NCBI GenBank assembly: GCA_035623515.1
Contig: DASPTH010000108.1
Coordinates: 1 to 27,352, forward strand
Length of the DNA stretch: 27,352 nt
DNA from: DASPTH01 sp035623515
Lineage (GTDB): Bacteria > Actinomycetota > Acidimicrobiia > IMCC26256 > DASPTH01
Direction: 5' to 3'
Positions 8,474-16,224 of this stretch are shown piece after piece. Position 1 is the first letter of the stretch, and every line of letters starts with the position of its first letter. The notes beneath the pieces were generated by a model. The model was not told where the DNA came from and made no database searches. It was given only the letters and a program-made list of their open reading frames with translations. Both the position numbers and the translations under genes were made by a program.

Positions 8474-8502
8474 TTGCATTCCATCGTTAACTTATCTAGG
8501 TT
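8474..8502 (+). promoter_or_regulatory. mmpL-type gene promoter
   Basis: TTGCAT (8474-8479) and TAGGTT (8497-8502) are separated by 17 bp, a good sigma-70-type spacing, in an AT-rich island within GC-rich DNA. A leader of about 27 nt would follow, containing the ribosome binding site GGGAGG (8524-8529) 6 nt before the ATG at 8536. Confidence 0.55.
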
Positions 8503-8504
8503 AA
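8487..8504. promoter_or_regulatory. Candidate TetR operator (imperfect palindrome)
   Basis: TTAACTTATCTAGGTTAA matches its own reverse complement at 14 of 18 positions, with perfect TTAAC/GTTAA arms 8 bp apart. It covers the -10 hexamer and part of the spacer of the mmpL promoter, the usual place for a repressor. The obvious candidate binder is the TetR protein encoded at the end of the same operon. This is inference from position and symmetry. Confidence 0.5.
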
Positions 8505-8535
8505 GCTATCGACCGTCAGAGGCGGGAGGCCCCCC

Positions 8536-10806
8536 ATGTTCAGCCGACTCGGACACTTCACCGTCCGCCACCGGAAGTCGATCCTCGTCGCCGCCGTTCT
8601 CTTCGTCGTCATCTCCTTCGTGGTGGCGGGCGGGGTCGCCGACCGCCTCACCTCGGGCGGTTTCCAGGATCCCCGGTCGGAGTCCGAGCGGGCCGCGGCG
8701 CTACTCCAGCGCGACTTCTCGACCGAGTACCCGAACGTACTCCTGCTCGTGACGGCCAAGCACGGGTCGGTCGACGACGCCGCGACCGCCGCCGCCGGCC
8801 GCCGGCTCACCGCCGAGCTGGCCCGCCAGCCCGACGTACGGCAGGTCGTGTCGTACTGGAGCCTCGGCGACGTCCCGCCGCTCTCGAGCAAGGACGGTCG
8901 CCAGGCCCTCGTGCTCGGTGTCATCGGTGGCAGTGACGACCACGTGAACGACGTGGTCACGAAGCTCTCGCCCCGCTTCACCCGCGACACACCGGTCGTG
9001 AACGTCGGGGTGGGCGGCCGTGCCGAGGTCTTCCGACAGGTCGGCGACACGATCAAGAACGACCTGCGGCGCGCCGAGGGCATCGCGTTCCCGATCACGC
9101 TGGTGCTCCTCGTCGTGGTGTTCGGCAGCCTCGTGGCCGCCGGCCTCCCACTCCTCGTGGGCGTGCTGGCGATCGCCGGCTCGTTCCTCGCCCTCTACCT
9201 GGTGTCCGCTGTCACCGACGTGTCCGTGTACTCGCTGAACCTCGCGACCGCGCTCGGCCTCGGACTGGCGATCGACTACAGCCTCTTCGTCGTCTCGCGG
9301 TTCCGAGAAGAGCTCCGCAAGGGATTGGAGCCGCACGACGCGGTGGTCCGCACCGTCGAGACGGCCGGGCGTACCGCCGCCGGCGGAGCCTTCACCGTCG
9401 CGGTGGCGCTGCTCGCGCTCTGGATCTTCCCGATGGCGTTCCTGCGGTCGTTCGCGTACGCGGGCGTGGCGGTGGCGCTGCTCGCCGGTCTCGGGGCCGT
9501 CGTGGTGCTCCCCGCGCTGCTCGCGGTGCTCGGCCGGCGCGTCGACTCGCTCCGGCTCTTCCGCCACCGCGAGCCGAAGCCGGTCGGCGAGGGCGCCTGG
9601 CACCGGGTCGCCACCGTCGTGATGCGGCGCCCACTGCCGATCGCCACCGCCGTCGTGCTGTTCCTCCTCCTGCTGGGCACGCCGTTCCTCCGGCTCCAGA
9701 TCGGGCTCCCCGACGACCGGGTGCTGTCGAGCAGCGTGTCGACGCGCCACGTCCAGGACCAGATCCGGGCCAATTTCACCTCCAACGAGACGGGCGCCCT
9801 CGAGGTGGTGGCACCCGATCTCGGCGATCCGCGGGCGCACGAGAACGCGATCACCGCGTACGCGACGTCGCTGTCGCGACTGCACGGCGTCGCACGCGTC
9901 GACGCGCTCACCGGCTCGTTCGTCGACGGCCGGCAGGTGCCGGTCCCCGACGAGGCCACCGCGCGTTTCGCGGCCGCTCGGGGCACGTGGTTGAACGTGG
10001 TGCCCTCGGTCGAACCCCTGTCGGCCGCAGGCGAGCAGCTCACGCACGACGTCCGCGACACGGCCTCGCCCCTCGGGCGCGTCCTCGTCGCCGGCCAGCC
10101 GGCCCAGCTCGTCGACAGCAAGCACGCGCTGTTCGAGAGCATGCCGTGGGCCGGGCTCTGGATCGCGCTCGCGACGTTCGTGCTCCTGTTCCTGATGTTC
10201 GGCAGCGTGCTCGTGCCGATCAAGGCCCTGGTCCTGAACATCCTGAGCCTCACCGCGACGTTCGGAGCGATGGTCTGGATCTTCCAGGAGGGCCACCTGT
10301 CGGGTGTGCTCGACTTCACCGCCACCGGCTCGCTCGCCGCGACCATGCCGATCCTCATGTTCTGCGTCGCGTTCGGGCTCTCGATGGACTACGAGGTCTT
10401 CTTGCTCTCACGGATCAAGGAGGAGCACGACCGGACCCACGACAACCGGACCTCCGTCGCCGTCGGGCTCGAGCGAACCGGCCGGATCGTCACGGCGGCC
10501 GCCGTGCTCATCAGCGTCGTCTTCATCGCCTTTGCGACCTCGGGCGTCGCGTTCATGAAGCTGTTCGGCATCGGCCTCGCGCTCGCCGTGCTCATGGACG
10601 CGTTCGTCATCCGCGCCACGCTGGTGCCGGCCTTCATGGCGCTGATGGGCGAGGCGAACTGGTGGGCGCCGCGTCCGCTCCGATGGGTCTACGACCGCTT
10701 CGGGATCTCCGAGACCGAGCCCCCTCCCGCGGTAGCGTCCTCCGACAGCGGGGCGTCGCAACCCGACGAGCAGGAACGCGAACGGGAGCCCGTGCAGGTC
10801 TCATGA
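8536..10806 (+). CDS. MMPL family (RND-type) membrane transporter
   Basis: The 756-residue protein has the MmpL/RND layout: one N-terminal membrane helix, an extracytoplasmic domain (about 35-180), a bundle of five helices, a second extracytoplasmic domain (about 390-530) and five more helices. The paired proton-relay motifs are visible: D247-Y248 in GLGLAIDYSLFVVSRF and D618-Y619 in FGLSMDYEVFLLSRIKEE, equivalent to the DY pairs of MmpL3. Such proteins use the proton gradient to export lipids or other hydrophobic molecules. Its stop overlaps the ATG of the TetR gene (ATGA), so transporter and likely repressor are made from one message. Substrate is not predictable. Confidence 0.94.
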   Translation: MFSRLGHFTVRHRKSILVAAVLFVVISFVVAGGVADRLTSGGFQDPRSESERAAALLQRDFSTEYPNVLLLVTAKHGSVDDAATAAAGRRLTAELARQPDVRQVVSYWSLGDVPPLSSKDGRQALVLGVIGGSDDHVNDVVTKLSPRFTRDTPVVNVGVGGRAEVFRQVGDTIKNDLRRAEGIAFPITLVLLVVVFGSLVAAGLPLLVGVLAIAGSFLALYLVSAVTDVSVYSLNLATALGLGLAIDYSLFVVSRFREELRKGLEPHDAVVRTVETAGRTAAGGAFTVAVALLALWIFPMAFLRSFAYAGVAVALLAGLGAVVVLPALLAVLGRRVDSLRLFRHREPKPVGEGAWHRVATVVMRRPLPIATAVVLFLLLLGTPFLRLQIGLPDDRVLSSSVSTRHVQDQIRANFTSNETGALEVVAPDLGDPRAHENAITAYATSLSRLHGVARVDALTGSFVDGRQVPVPDEATARFAAARGTWLNVVPSVEPLSAAGEQLTHDVRDTASPLGRVLVAGQPAQLVDSKHALFESMPWAGLWIALATFVLLFLMFGSVLVPIKALVLNILSLTATFGAMVWIFQEGHLSGVLDFTATGSLAATMPILMFCVAFGLSMDYEVFLLSRIKEEHDRTHDNRTSVAVGLERTGRIVTAAAVLISVVFIAFATSGVAFMKLFGIGLALAVLMDAFVIRATLVPAFMALMGEANWWAPRPLRWVYDRFGISETEPPPAVASSDSGASQPDEQEREREPVQVS

Positions 10807-11462
10807 ACCCACGCTTCTTCGATCCCGGTACCGCGGCGGGTGCGCGCACCCGCGCCCGCCGCGGCGAGGGTGAGCTCCTCCGCGCGCAGATCCTCGTCGC
10901 GGCCGAGCGACTGCTCGTCGAGACCGGGAACGAGGACGACGTGTCGATCCGCTCCATCGCCGACGCCGTGGGCGTCACACCGCCGTCGATCTACTTGCAC
11001 TTCCCCGACAAGGAGACGTTGTTGTTCGCGGTGTGCGACCGCCAGTTCGCGCGGTTCGACGAGGCGCTCGAGGCGGCCGGCGCGACCGCCACGGATCCAG
11101 TCGTTGCGCTCGAACGCCGCGCCGAGGAGTACGTGCGCTTCGGACTCGAGCACCCCGAGGCCTATCGCATCATGTTCATGGGCCGCTCCACCCTCGTCGA
11201 CCGTCACACCGACATGGTCGAGAAGGCCGGGACCACCGCGTTCAACCACCTCGTGGCCGCCGTGCAGCGTGCGATCGACAACGGTGGTCTCCGCGCCGAC
11301 CTCGACGCGCTCCAAGGGGCGATCTTCCTCTGGACGGGAATGCACGGCATCACGTCGCTCCTGATCTCGCTCGCCGCGTTTCCCTGGGGCGACCGGGAGA
11401 CGCTCGTACGCGACCTCTGCCGCTTGCACCTCCGCGCACTCAGGAGCGAAGCGGGCAGCTGA
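10803..11462 (+). CDS. TetR/AcrR family transcriptional regulator
   Basis: The 219-residue protein has a TetR N-terminal HTH (about 25-70; ILVAAERLLVETGNEDDVSIRSIADAVGVTPPSIYLHFPDKETLLFAV in three overlapping blocks) preceded by a basic N-terminal tail (ARTRARRGEGE). The C-terminal ligand domain contains FLWTGMHGITSLLIS, the signature of the WHG-type TetR C-terminal domain. The ATG at 10803 overlaps the transporter stop codon, so this is very probably the local repressor, with the palindrome at 8487-8504 as the proposed operator. Inducer unknown. Confidence 0.92.
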   Translation: MNPRFFDPGTAAGARTRARRGEGELLRAQILVAAERLLVETGNEDDVSIRSIADAVGVTPPSIYLHFPDKETLLFAVCDRQFARFDEALEAAGATATDPVVALERRAEEYVRFGLEHPEAYRIMFMGRSTLVDRHTDMVEKAGTTAFNHLVAAVQRAIDNGGLRADLDALQGAIFLWTGMHGITSLLISLAAFPWGDRETLVRDLCRLHLRALRSEAGS

Positions 11463-11477
11463 CGACGACGGTCAGCG

Positions 11478-11495
11478 TCAAGAGCACGTCAAGAC
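11478..11495 (+). repeat. GTCAAGA direct repeat, 11 bp period (candidate response-regulator site)
   Basis: GTCAAGA occurs at 11478-11484 and 11489-11495, exactly 11 bp apart, 37 bp before the ATG of the DUF4118 gene. Two same-direction half-sites one helical turn apart are typical of OmpR/PhoB-type regulators such as KdpE. A related pair lies before the next gene (12262-12289). Confidence 0.45.
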
Positions 11496-11532
11496 GACTT
11501 GCCAACGCCGGTTCGCCCGGGTACAAGCGGGT

Positions 11533-12255
11533 ATGCGACCGTGGACATGGCTCGTCGCCTGCTCTCCGTTGGCGGTCGCGGTCGCGCTGCTCCCGCTCCG
11601 TGACGAGATCGCTCCCGCCAACGTGACGCTCGTGCTCGTCGTGGTCGTGCTGGTCGCCGCGATCGTCGGCGGGCGCGTCGGCGGCGCGGTCGCGGCCCTC
11701 ATCGCTGCCGCGTCGTTCGACTTCTTCTTCACGCGTCCCTATTACTCCTTCACGATCAACGCGCGTGACGACATCGAGACCACCATCCTCCTGCTCGTGG
11801 TAGGGCTGGTCGTCGGCGAGATCGTGGTCCGGAGCCGCCGTGCCCAACAGGTGGCGTTCGAACGTGACCAGGACGTGCGGCGGATGCAGCGATACGCGCA
11901 GCTCGGCGCGGGCGGCGAACCACCCGGACATCTCATTCGCGTCGCCGAGACGGAGTTGACCGACCTCCTCGACATCGACAGTTGCTGGTTCGAGCGCCCG
12001 CCGTTCGCGGTCACCCTGCCCACCGTCGGCCACGGACGCGTGACCGTGTGGGGCGACGAGTCGGGGATCTCGGCAATGGACCCCGCGCCGTCGAGCCTCG
12101 TCGCGCTCCCCGTGTTCGGCGACGGCGAGGAGCAGGGGCGCTTCGTGCTCGATCTCGGCCGCGGCCGGACCGTGTCCGGCATCGGTGCGGACCGACGTGC
12201 GCTGGCCGTGGCGCTCGCCGACCGTCTCGGTACCGCCCTCGCGCACAGCCGTTAA
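11533..12255 (+). CDS. DUF4118/GAF membrane protein (KdpD sensor part without kinase)
   Basis: The 240-residue protein has three or four membrane helices (about 5-22, 30-60, 83-100) and the KdpD hallmark FDFFFTRPYYSFTI (62-75) of the DUF4118 domain. After a short charged coiled stretch (100-120) comes a ~115-residue GAF-like region ending in ALAVALADRLGTALAHS. In KdpD the same two units are followed by histidine kinase domains, which are absent here, as is the N-terminal KdpD/USP part. It may sense potassium or turgor without phosphotransfer. The next gene encodes a KimA-like transporter, which supports a potassium-related role; both are inferences. TACAAG 5 nt before the ATG and no ribosome binding site suggest leaderless translation. 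Confidence 0.82.
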   Translation: MRPWTWLVACSPLAVAVALLPLRDEIAPANVTLVLVVVVLVAAIVGGRVGGAVAALIAAASFDFFFTRPYYSFTINARDDIETTILLLVVGLVVGEIVVRSRRAQQVAFERDQDVRRMQRYAQLGAGGEPPGHLIRVAETELTDLLDIDSCWFERPPFAVTLPTVGHGRVTVWGDESGISAMDPAPSSLVALPVFGDGEEQGRFVLDLGRGRTVSGIGADRRALAVALADRLGTALAHSR

Positions 12256-12261
12256 GAACAC

Positions 12262-12289
12262 GTCAAGACCGCCCAGTTGCGCGTCAGGA
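12262..12289 (+). repeat. Second GTCAAGA/GTCAGGA pair upstream of transporter gene
   Basis: GTCAAGA (12262-12268) and GTCAGGA (12283-12289) start 21 bp apart, about two helical turns. Together with the 11478-11495 pair, this places the same 7-mer ahead of both genes of the putative potassium unit. Confidence 0.35.
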
Positions 12290-12303
12290 TCGCGTTAGCC
12301 GCG

Positions 12304-12332
12304 TTGCAGTCGCGCGCGGCGTGCCATAGACG
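12304..12332 (+). promoter_or_regulatory. Promoter of APC transporter gene
   Basis: TTGCAG (12304-12309) and TAGACG (12327-12332) are 17 bp apart. The hexamer ends 6 nt before the GTG start at 12339, consistent with a leaderless transcript. The GTCAAGA-like repeats lie just upstream of the -35, where an activator would bind. Confidence 0.4.
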
Positions 12333-12338
12333 TGATGT

Positions 12339-14720
12339 GTGACCACGACCGAACAGCCTGTCGCGGCCCCTGAGCTGCCGCGCTCCGCACCCACCGCGAT
12401 CCCCCTCGCGGTCACGCCACCGGAGCCGCGGCTCTACCGCGTCAAGAACCGCCTCCTCGGTCCGGCGCTCGCGACGTCGCAACTCCCGCACGAGCGGCTG
12501 GGCAAACCGACGGCACTCGCGGTGTTCGCGTCCGACAACCTGTCGTCGTCGGCGTACGCGACCGAAGAGATCTTGCGCGTGCTCCTGCCCGTCGTGGGGA
12601 TTGCGGCGTTCGCGATGGTCGTGCCGATCACGATCGCGCTCCTCGTCGTGCTCGCGTTCCTGATCCTCTCGTACCTCCAGACGATCAAGGCCTACCCGAC
12701 GGCCGGCGGCGCGTACATCGTCACCCGCGACAACTTCGGGTTGCTGCCCGCCCAGGTCGCCGGTGTCGCGCTCCTCACCGACTACGTGCTCACCGTGGCG
12801 GTCTCGGTGGCGGCGGGGACCGCCGCGCTGGCGTCGGCCTTCTCGGGATTGACGGCCTACACCGTCCCGATCTCCATCGCGTTCGTCGTGCTCATCGCCT
12901 ACGGGAACCTCCGGGGTGTGCGCGAGTCGGGCCGGTTGTTCGCGACGCCCACCTACTTCTTCATCGGGAACATGGTGCTGCTCCTCGGCATCGGCTTCGT
13001 GAAGATGTTTCTCGGGAACCTGCCCGTCGACTCGTTGCACCACTCGGGACTCGTGAACATCGGGAGCCCGAGCAGCGGCCTCTTCTACGGAGCCACCCTC
13101 TACGTCGTGCTCCACGCGTTCGCGTCGGGCGGCGCTGCGGTCACCGGCGTGGAGGCGATCTCCAACGGCGTGCCCGCGTTCCGGGAACCGTCGTGGAAGA
13201 ACGCCCGCATCACGCTCGTGATCATGGGCAGCACCCTCGGCGCGATGTTCCTCGGGCTGTCGATCCTGGCGTCGAGGGTCCACCCCGGCGTGTACGAGAA
13301 CGGCACACCCACCGTCATCAGCCAGATCGGCAAGGCGGTCTACGGCGGCGGTGCGATGGGCAACGTGCTCTTCTACGCGTTGCAGGCCGGCACGATGCTC
13401 ATCCTCGTGCTCGCCGCCAACACGAGCTTCGCCGACTTCCCTCGGCTCGCCAGCTTCCACGCCGAGGACAACTTCATGCCGCGCCAGCTCACGAAGCGCG
13501 GCCACCGGCTCGTGTTCTCGAACGGCATCATCTTCCTCGCCGCGACCGCGATCGTCGTGCTGCTCATCACGGGTGCCGAGGTGTCGCGCCTCATCCCGCT
13601 GTACGCGATCGGCGTCTTCACGAGCTTCACGCTGTCGCAAGCAGGGATGGCGAAACACCATCTCACGCACCGCGAGCCGCACTGGCACTACGGGCTGCTC
13701 GTGAACGGCATCGGCGCCGCTCTCTCGGCGCTCGTGTGCATCGTGATCGCGGTCACGAAGTTCGCCGAGGGCGCGTGGTTCATCATCCTCCTCGTCCCGA
13801 TCATGGTCGCCGGCCTGGTGCGGCTGAACCGGCAGTACGAGGACGAAGCCGAGGAGCTGAAGGAGGACGCGCCCAGGATCGCGAAGGCCCCGATCCTCAA
13901 GCGCCACGCGGTGTTCGTCCTCATCGACCAACTCGACGCCGCGGCGTCGCGCGCCATCCAGTACGCGCGCACGCTCACACCCGACGACCTGCGCGCCGTT
14001 CACTTCGACCTCGATCCCATCAAGACCGAGGACTTGAGCAACGCGTGGCGCGAGCTCGGGCTCGCGCGGCTGCCGCTCGACATCGTCGAGTGCCCCGACC
14101 GGCGGATCCCCAAGGCCGCGGCCGAGCTGGTGGCGAGCGCGCTCGCCAACGGGGAGACCGAGGTGAGCGTGCTGATCCCGCGCCGCCAGTACACGCACGT
14201 GTGGCACCGCCTGTTGCACGACCGCACCGCGAACGCGATCACCGAGGCGCTCGCGGGGCTGCCGCACGCCAACGTCACGATCGTGCCCTACCACCTCGGT
14301 TCCCACCCGCGGCCGACCGGGCACTCTCGTCGCCACGAGCTCGCGAAGCGCGTGCTCACGCCGGTCGGGCGCACCGGCAAGAACGGGAAGAACGGGAACG
14401 GCAAGGCCGCGCCCGACGCCGTCGGCGTGCACGGCACGCTCCCGGACGACCGGGTGCGGATCGCCGATCTCGCGTACCGCCAGCGCGCACGAGTCGCAGG
14501 CCGCGTCAGCAGCGTCCGGGTGCACGCACAGGCCGGCGTCGGCAACCTCGAGTGCACGCTGACCGACGAGACCGGTGGGATCGTGCTCGTCTTCCTCGGG
14601 CGCAAGAACATCGCAGGCATCGCGGTCGGCACCCGGCTCGTCGCCGAGGGCGCGATCGGCGAGGACCGCGGGCATCTCGCGATGCTCAACCCGCTGTACC
14701 AGATCCTCCCCGACGGTTAG
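12339..14720 (+). CDS. APC-superfamily transporter (KimA/Rv2690c-like) fused to OB-fold domain
   Basis: The 793-residue protein starts with a ~55-residue cytosolic tail, then the APC permease core of about 12 helices. The first helix region reads FASDNLSSSAYATEEILRVL, typical of the actinobacterial Rv2690c group related to the KimA potassium/proton symporters. Residues about 520-650 form a soluble alpha/beta, USP-like domain (HAVFVLIDQLDAAASRAIQY). A flexible Gly/Asn/Lys linker (about 675-690) leads to an OB-fold (about 700-790; RVAGRVSSVRV, LECTLTDETGGIVLVFLGRK). That OB-fold resembles the stand-alone protein encoded near Rv2690c and the TrkA-type ceoBC genes in mycobacteria (recalled, not searched). 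Potassium as substrate is an inference. The GTG start follows a promoter with 17 bp spacing. Confidence 0.87.
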   Translation: MTTTEQPVAAPELPRSAPTAIPLAVTPPEPRLYRVKNRLLGPALATSQLPHERLGKPTALAVFASDNLSSSAYATEEILRVLLPVVGIAAFAMVVPITIALLVVLAFLILSYLQTIKAYPTAGGAYIVTRDNFGLLPAQVAGVALLTDYVLTVAVSVAAGTAALASAFSGLTAYTVPISIAFVVLIAYGNLRGVRESGRLFATPTYFFIGNMVLLLGIGFVKMFLGNLPVDSLHHSGLVNIGSPSSGLFYGATLYVVLHAFASGGAAVTGVEAISNGVPAFREPSWKNARITLVIMGSTLGAMFLGLSILASRVHPGVYENGTPTVISQIGKAVYGGGAMGNVLFYALQAGTMLILVLAANTSFADFPRLASFHAEDNFMPRQLTKRGHRLVFSNGIIFLAATAIVVLLITGAEVSRLIPLYAIGVFTSFTLSQAGMAKHHLTHREPHWHYGLLVNGIGAALSALVCIVIAVTKFAEGAWFIILLVPIMVAGLVRLNRQYEDEAEELKEDAPRIAKAPILKRHAVFVLIDQLDAAASRAIQYARTLTPDDLRAVHFDLDPIKTEDLSNAWRELGLARLPLDIVECPDRRIPKAAAELVASALANGETEVSVLIPRRQYTHVWHRLLHDRTANAITEALAGLPHANVTIVPYHLGSHPRPTGHSRRHELAKRVLTPVGRTGKNGKNGNGKAAPDAVGVHGTLPDDRVRIADLAYRQRARVAGRVSSVRVHAQAGVGNLECTLTDETGGIVLVFLGRKNIAGIAVGTRLVAEGAIGEDRGHLAMLNPLYQILPDG

Positions 14721-14732
14721 GACGCGATCGCC

Positions 14733-14756
14733 GCCGGCGAGCGCACACTCGCCGGC
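14733..14756. terminator. Stem-loop after transporter gene
   Basis: GCCGGCGAG and CTCGCCGGC form a perfect 9 bp stem with a 6 nt loop, 13 bp after the transporter stop. There is no T-run, so it could act as a weak or Rho-assisted terminator or an mRNA 3'-end stabiliser. Confidence 0.45.
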
Positions 14757-14804
14757 CGCGGCGTCCTGACCGGGCGGCTCGTGGTGTTCCGACGAGGCAG
14801 GGCG

Positions 14805-14841
14805 TAACTTTGTGCCCGACAGCTGCCTCGCGATCCGGGAG
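14805..14841 (+). promoter_or_regulatory. Promoter -10 and ribosome binding site of amidohydrolase gene
   Basis: TAACTT (14805-14810) is a fair -10 hexamer, though I see no good -35. GGGAG (14837-14841) sits 5 nt before the ATG at 14847, so unlike several neighbours this gene would have a leader of about 30 nt. Confidence 0.4.
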
Positions 14842-14846
14842 ACGCC

Positions 14847-16109
14847 ATGACCACCACCGAAGGGCTCCGCTACATCGACTCCGACGGGCACATCCTCGAG
14901 CACCCCACCGGGATGCTCGACTACGCGCCCGCGAAGTACCGCGACCGGATCTGGCACATCGAGACCGACGAGCAGGGCGTCGAGTGGCTGCACTACGACG
15001 GCAGCGTCACGCCGGCCAACTTCATGGCGGCGGCCGGCACTGCAGGGTTGAGCGACGAGGACCGCGCCAAGTCCTTCCGCGGCGAGCTGCGGTACACGGA
15101 GGTTCGTCCCGCCGCCTACAACGCCAAGGCGCGTCTCCAGGACATGGACACCGACGGCATCGACCTCGCCGTCCTCTACCCCACGATGCTGCTCGGGCTG
15201 CAGAGCATGCACGACATCGACTTCGCGGAGGCGCAGGCGCGAGCGTACAACGACTGGTGCTCCGACCACACCCAGGAAGGTGAAGGGCGTCTGTTCGGCG
15301 CCGGCGCGGTGCCCCCGATGCACGAGCCCGACGACGTCACGCGGGTCGCGGCCGAGATCCGCCGCGTGGCGGAGATGCCGGGCATGGTGTCGGTGTTCAT
15401 GCGCCCGAACCCGTCGGTCGACTGGCGTCCGTTCAACGACCCCGTGTACGACCCGATCTGGCAGGCCGCGTCCGACACCGGCCTCCCGATCGCACTGCAC
15501 CCGTTCCTCGCGCCCGACCTGCCGGGCGCGTGCGTGGGTCTCCGTCTCGGGCGACCCCGCAACCCCGACGGGAGCTACGCCGACAACTGGGACCCGAACC
15601 GCTTCGTACAGCTCGGCGACGAGGGCGCGCAGAGCCCGGACCCGATGCAGCGCACGAGCGTGCTGTTCACCCAGGCGATCGCCAACCCCGTCGACGTGAT
15701 GAGCTGCATCGCGTACCTGCTCGCCGGCGGCGTGTGCGAGCGCTTCCCCGACGCCAAGTTCATCTTCCTCGAGGCGAACGGCGGGTGGATCGTGCCCTGG
15801 CTCGAGCGGCTCGACCACCACTGCAAGAAGTTCCAGTGGGAGGTCACCGACCTGTCCATGCTGCCATCGGAGTACATGAAGCGGCAGTGCTGGATCAGCT
15901 TCGACCCCGACGAGGCGATGCTCGCGATGACCGCGCAGTCGCCGCTCGTCGGCGCCGACCGGATCATCTGGGCGTCCGACTACCCGCACCCCGACGCCAA
16001 GTTCCCCGGCGTCACCGAGGAGCTCGCCGAAGCGCTCGAGGGCCTGAGCTTCGAGCAGAAGCAGGCCATCACCAGCGAGAGCGCGATCGCGCTGTACGGC
16101 ATCGGCTGA
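14847..16109 (+). CDS. Amidohydrolase family protein (Amidohydro_2)
   Basis: The 420-residue protein belongs to the metal-dependent amidohydrolase group that includes ACMSD-type decarboxylases. It begins with YIDSDGHILEHP (the DxH metal-site strand), has a His in IALHPF in mid-protein, FIFLEANGGWIVPWLERLDHH, and ends with the metal-binding Asp in IIWASDYPHPDAKFPG. Many actinobacteria carry several such paralogs next to CoA-transferase, SDR and P450 genes, where they are thought to hydrolyse or decarboxylate ring-cleavage or related intermediates; the exact reaction here is unknown. It is preceded by its own promoter and followed by the first long hairpin. Confidence 0.9.
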   Translation: MTTTEGLRYIDSDGHILEHPTGMLDYAPAKYRDRIWHIETDEQGVEWLHYDGSVTPANFMAAAGTAGLSDEDRAKSFRGELRYTEVRPAAYNAKARLQDMDTDGIDLAVLYPTMLLGLQSMHDIDFAEAQARAYNDWCSDHTQEGEGRLFGAGAVPPMHEPDDVTRVAAEIRRVAEMPGMVSVFMRPNPSVDWRPFNDPVYDPIWQAASDTGLPIALHPFLAPDLPGACVGLRLGRPRNPDGSYADNWDPNRFVQLGDEGAQSPDPMQRTSVLFTQAIANPVDVMSCIAYLLAGGVCERFPDAKFIFLEANGGWIVPWLERLDHHCKKFQWEVTDLSMLPSEYMKRQCWISFDPDEAMLAMTAQSPLVGADRIIWASDYPHPDAKFPGVTEELAEALEGLSFEQKQAITSESAIALYGIG

Positions 16110-16124
16110 CCCCCCCTCCCCCGG

Positions 16125-16171
16125 AACTTGCGTCACCAACCGGCGCCATACGTCGGTTGGTGACGCAAGTT
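16125..16171. repeat. Long hairpin, copy 1 of AACTTGCGTCA family
   Basis: AACTTGCGTCACCAACC (16125-16141) and GGTTGGTGACGCAAGTT (16155-16171) are perfectly complementary. The stem extends inward through G-C, G-T, C-G and G-C pairs to a 5-nt loop CCATA (16146-16150), giving about 21 bp. It follows a stop codon and a C-rich tract and shares its outer 11 bp with the element at 17135-17187. No T-run follows. Confidence 0.8.
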
Positions 16172-16210
16172 GCGGTGCAGTCGTCACGGCACCGCTTCTC
16201 CTCTGATCGT

Positions 16211-16216
16211 TAGGCT
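16211..16216 (+). promoter_or_regulatory. -10 element, leaderless SDR mRNA
   Basis: TAGGCT is exactly 8 nt before the ATG at 16225, the same spacing as before four other genes here. No ribosome binding site is present. Confidence 0.5.
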
Positions 16217-16224
16217 CCGCCGCC

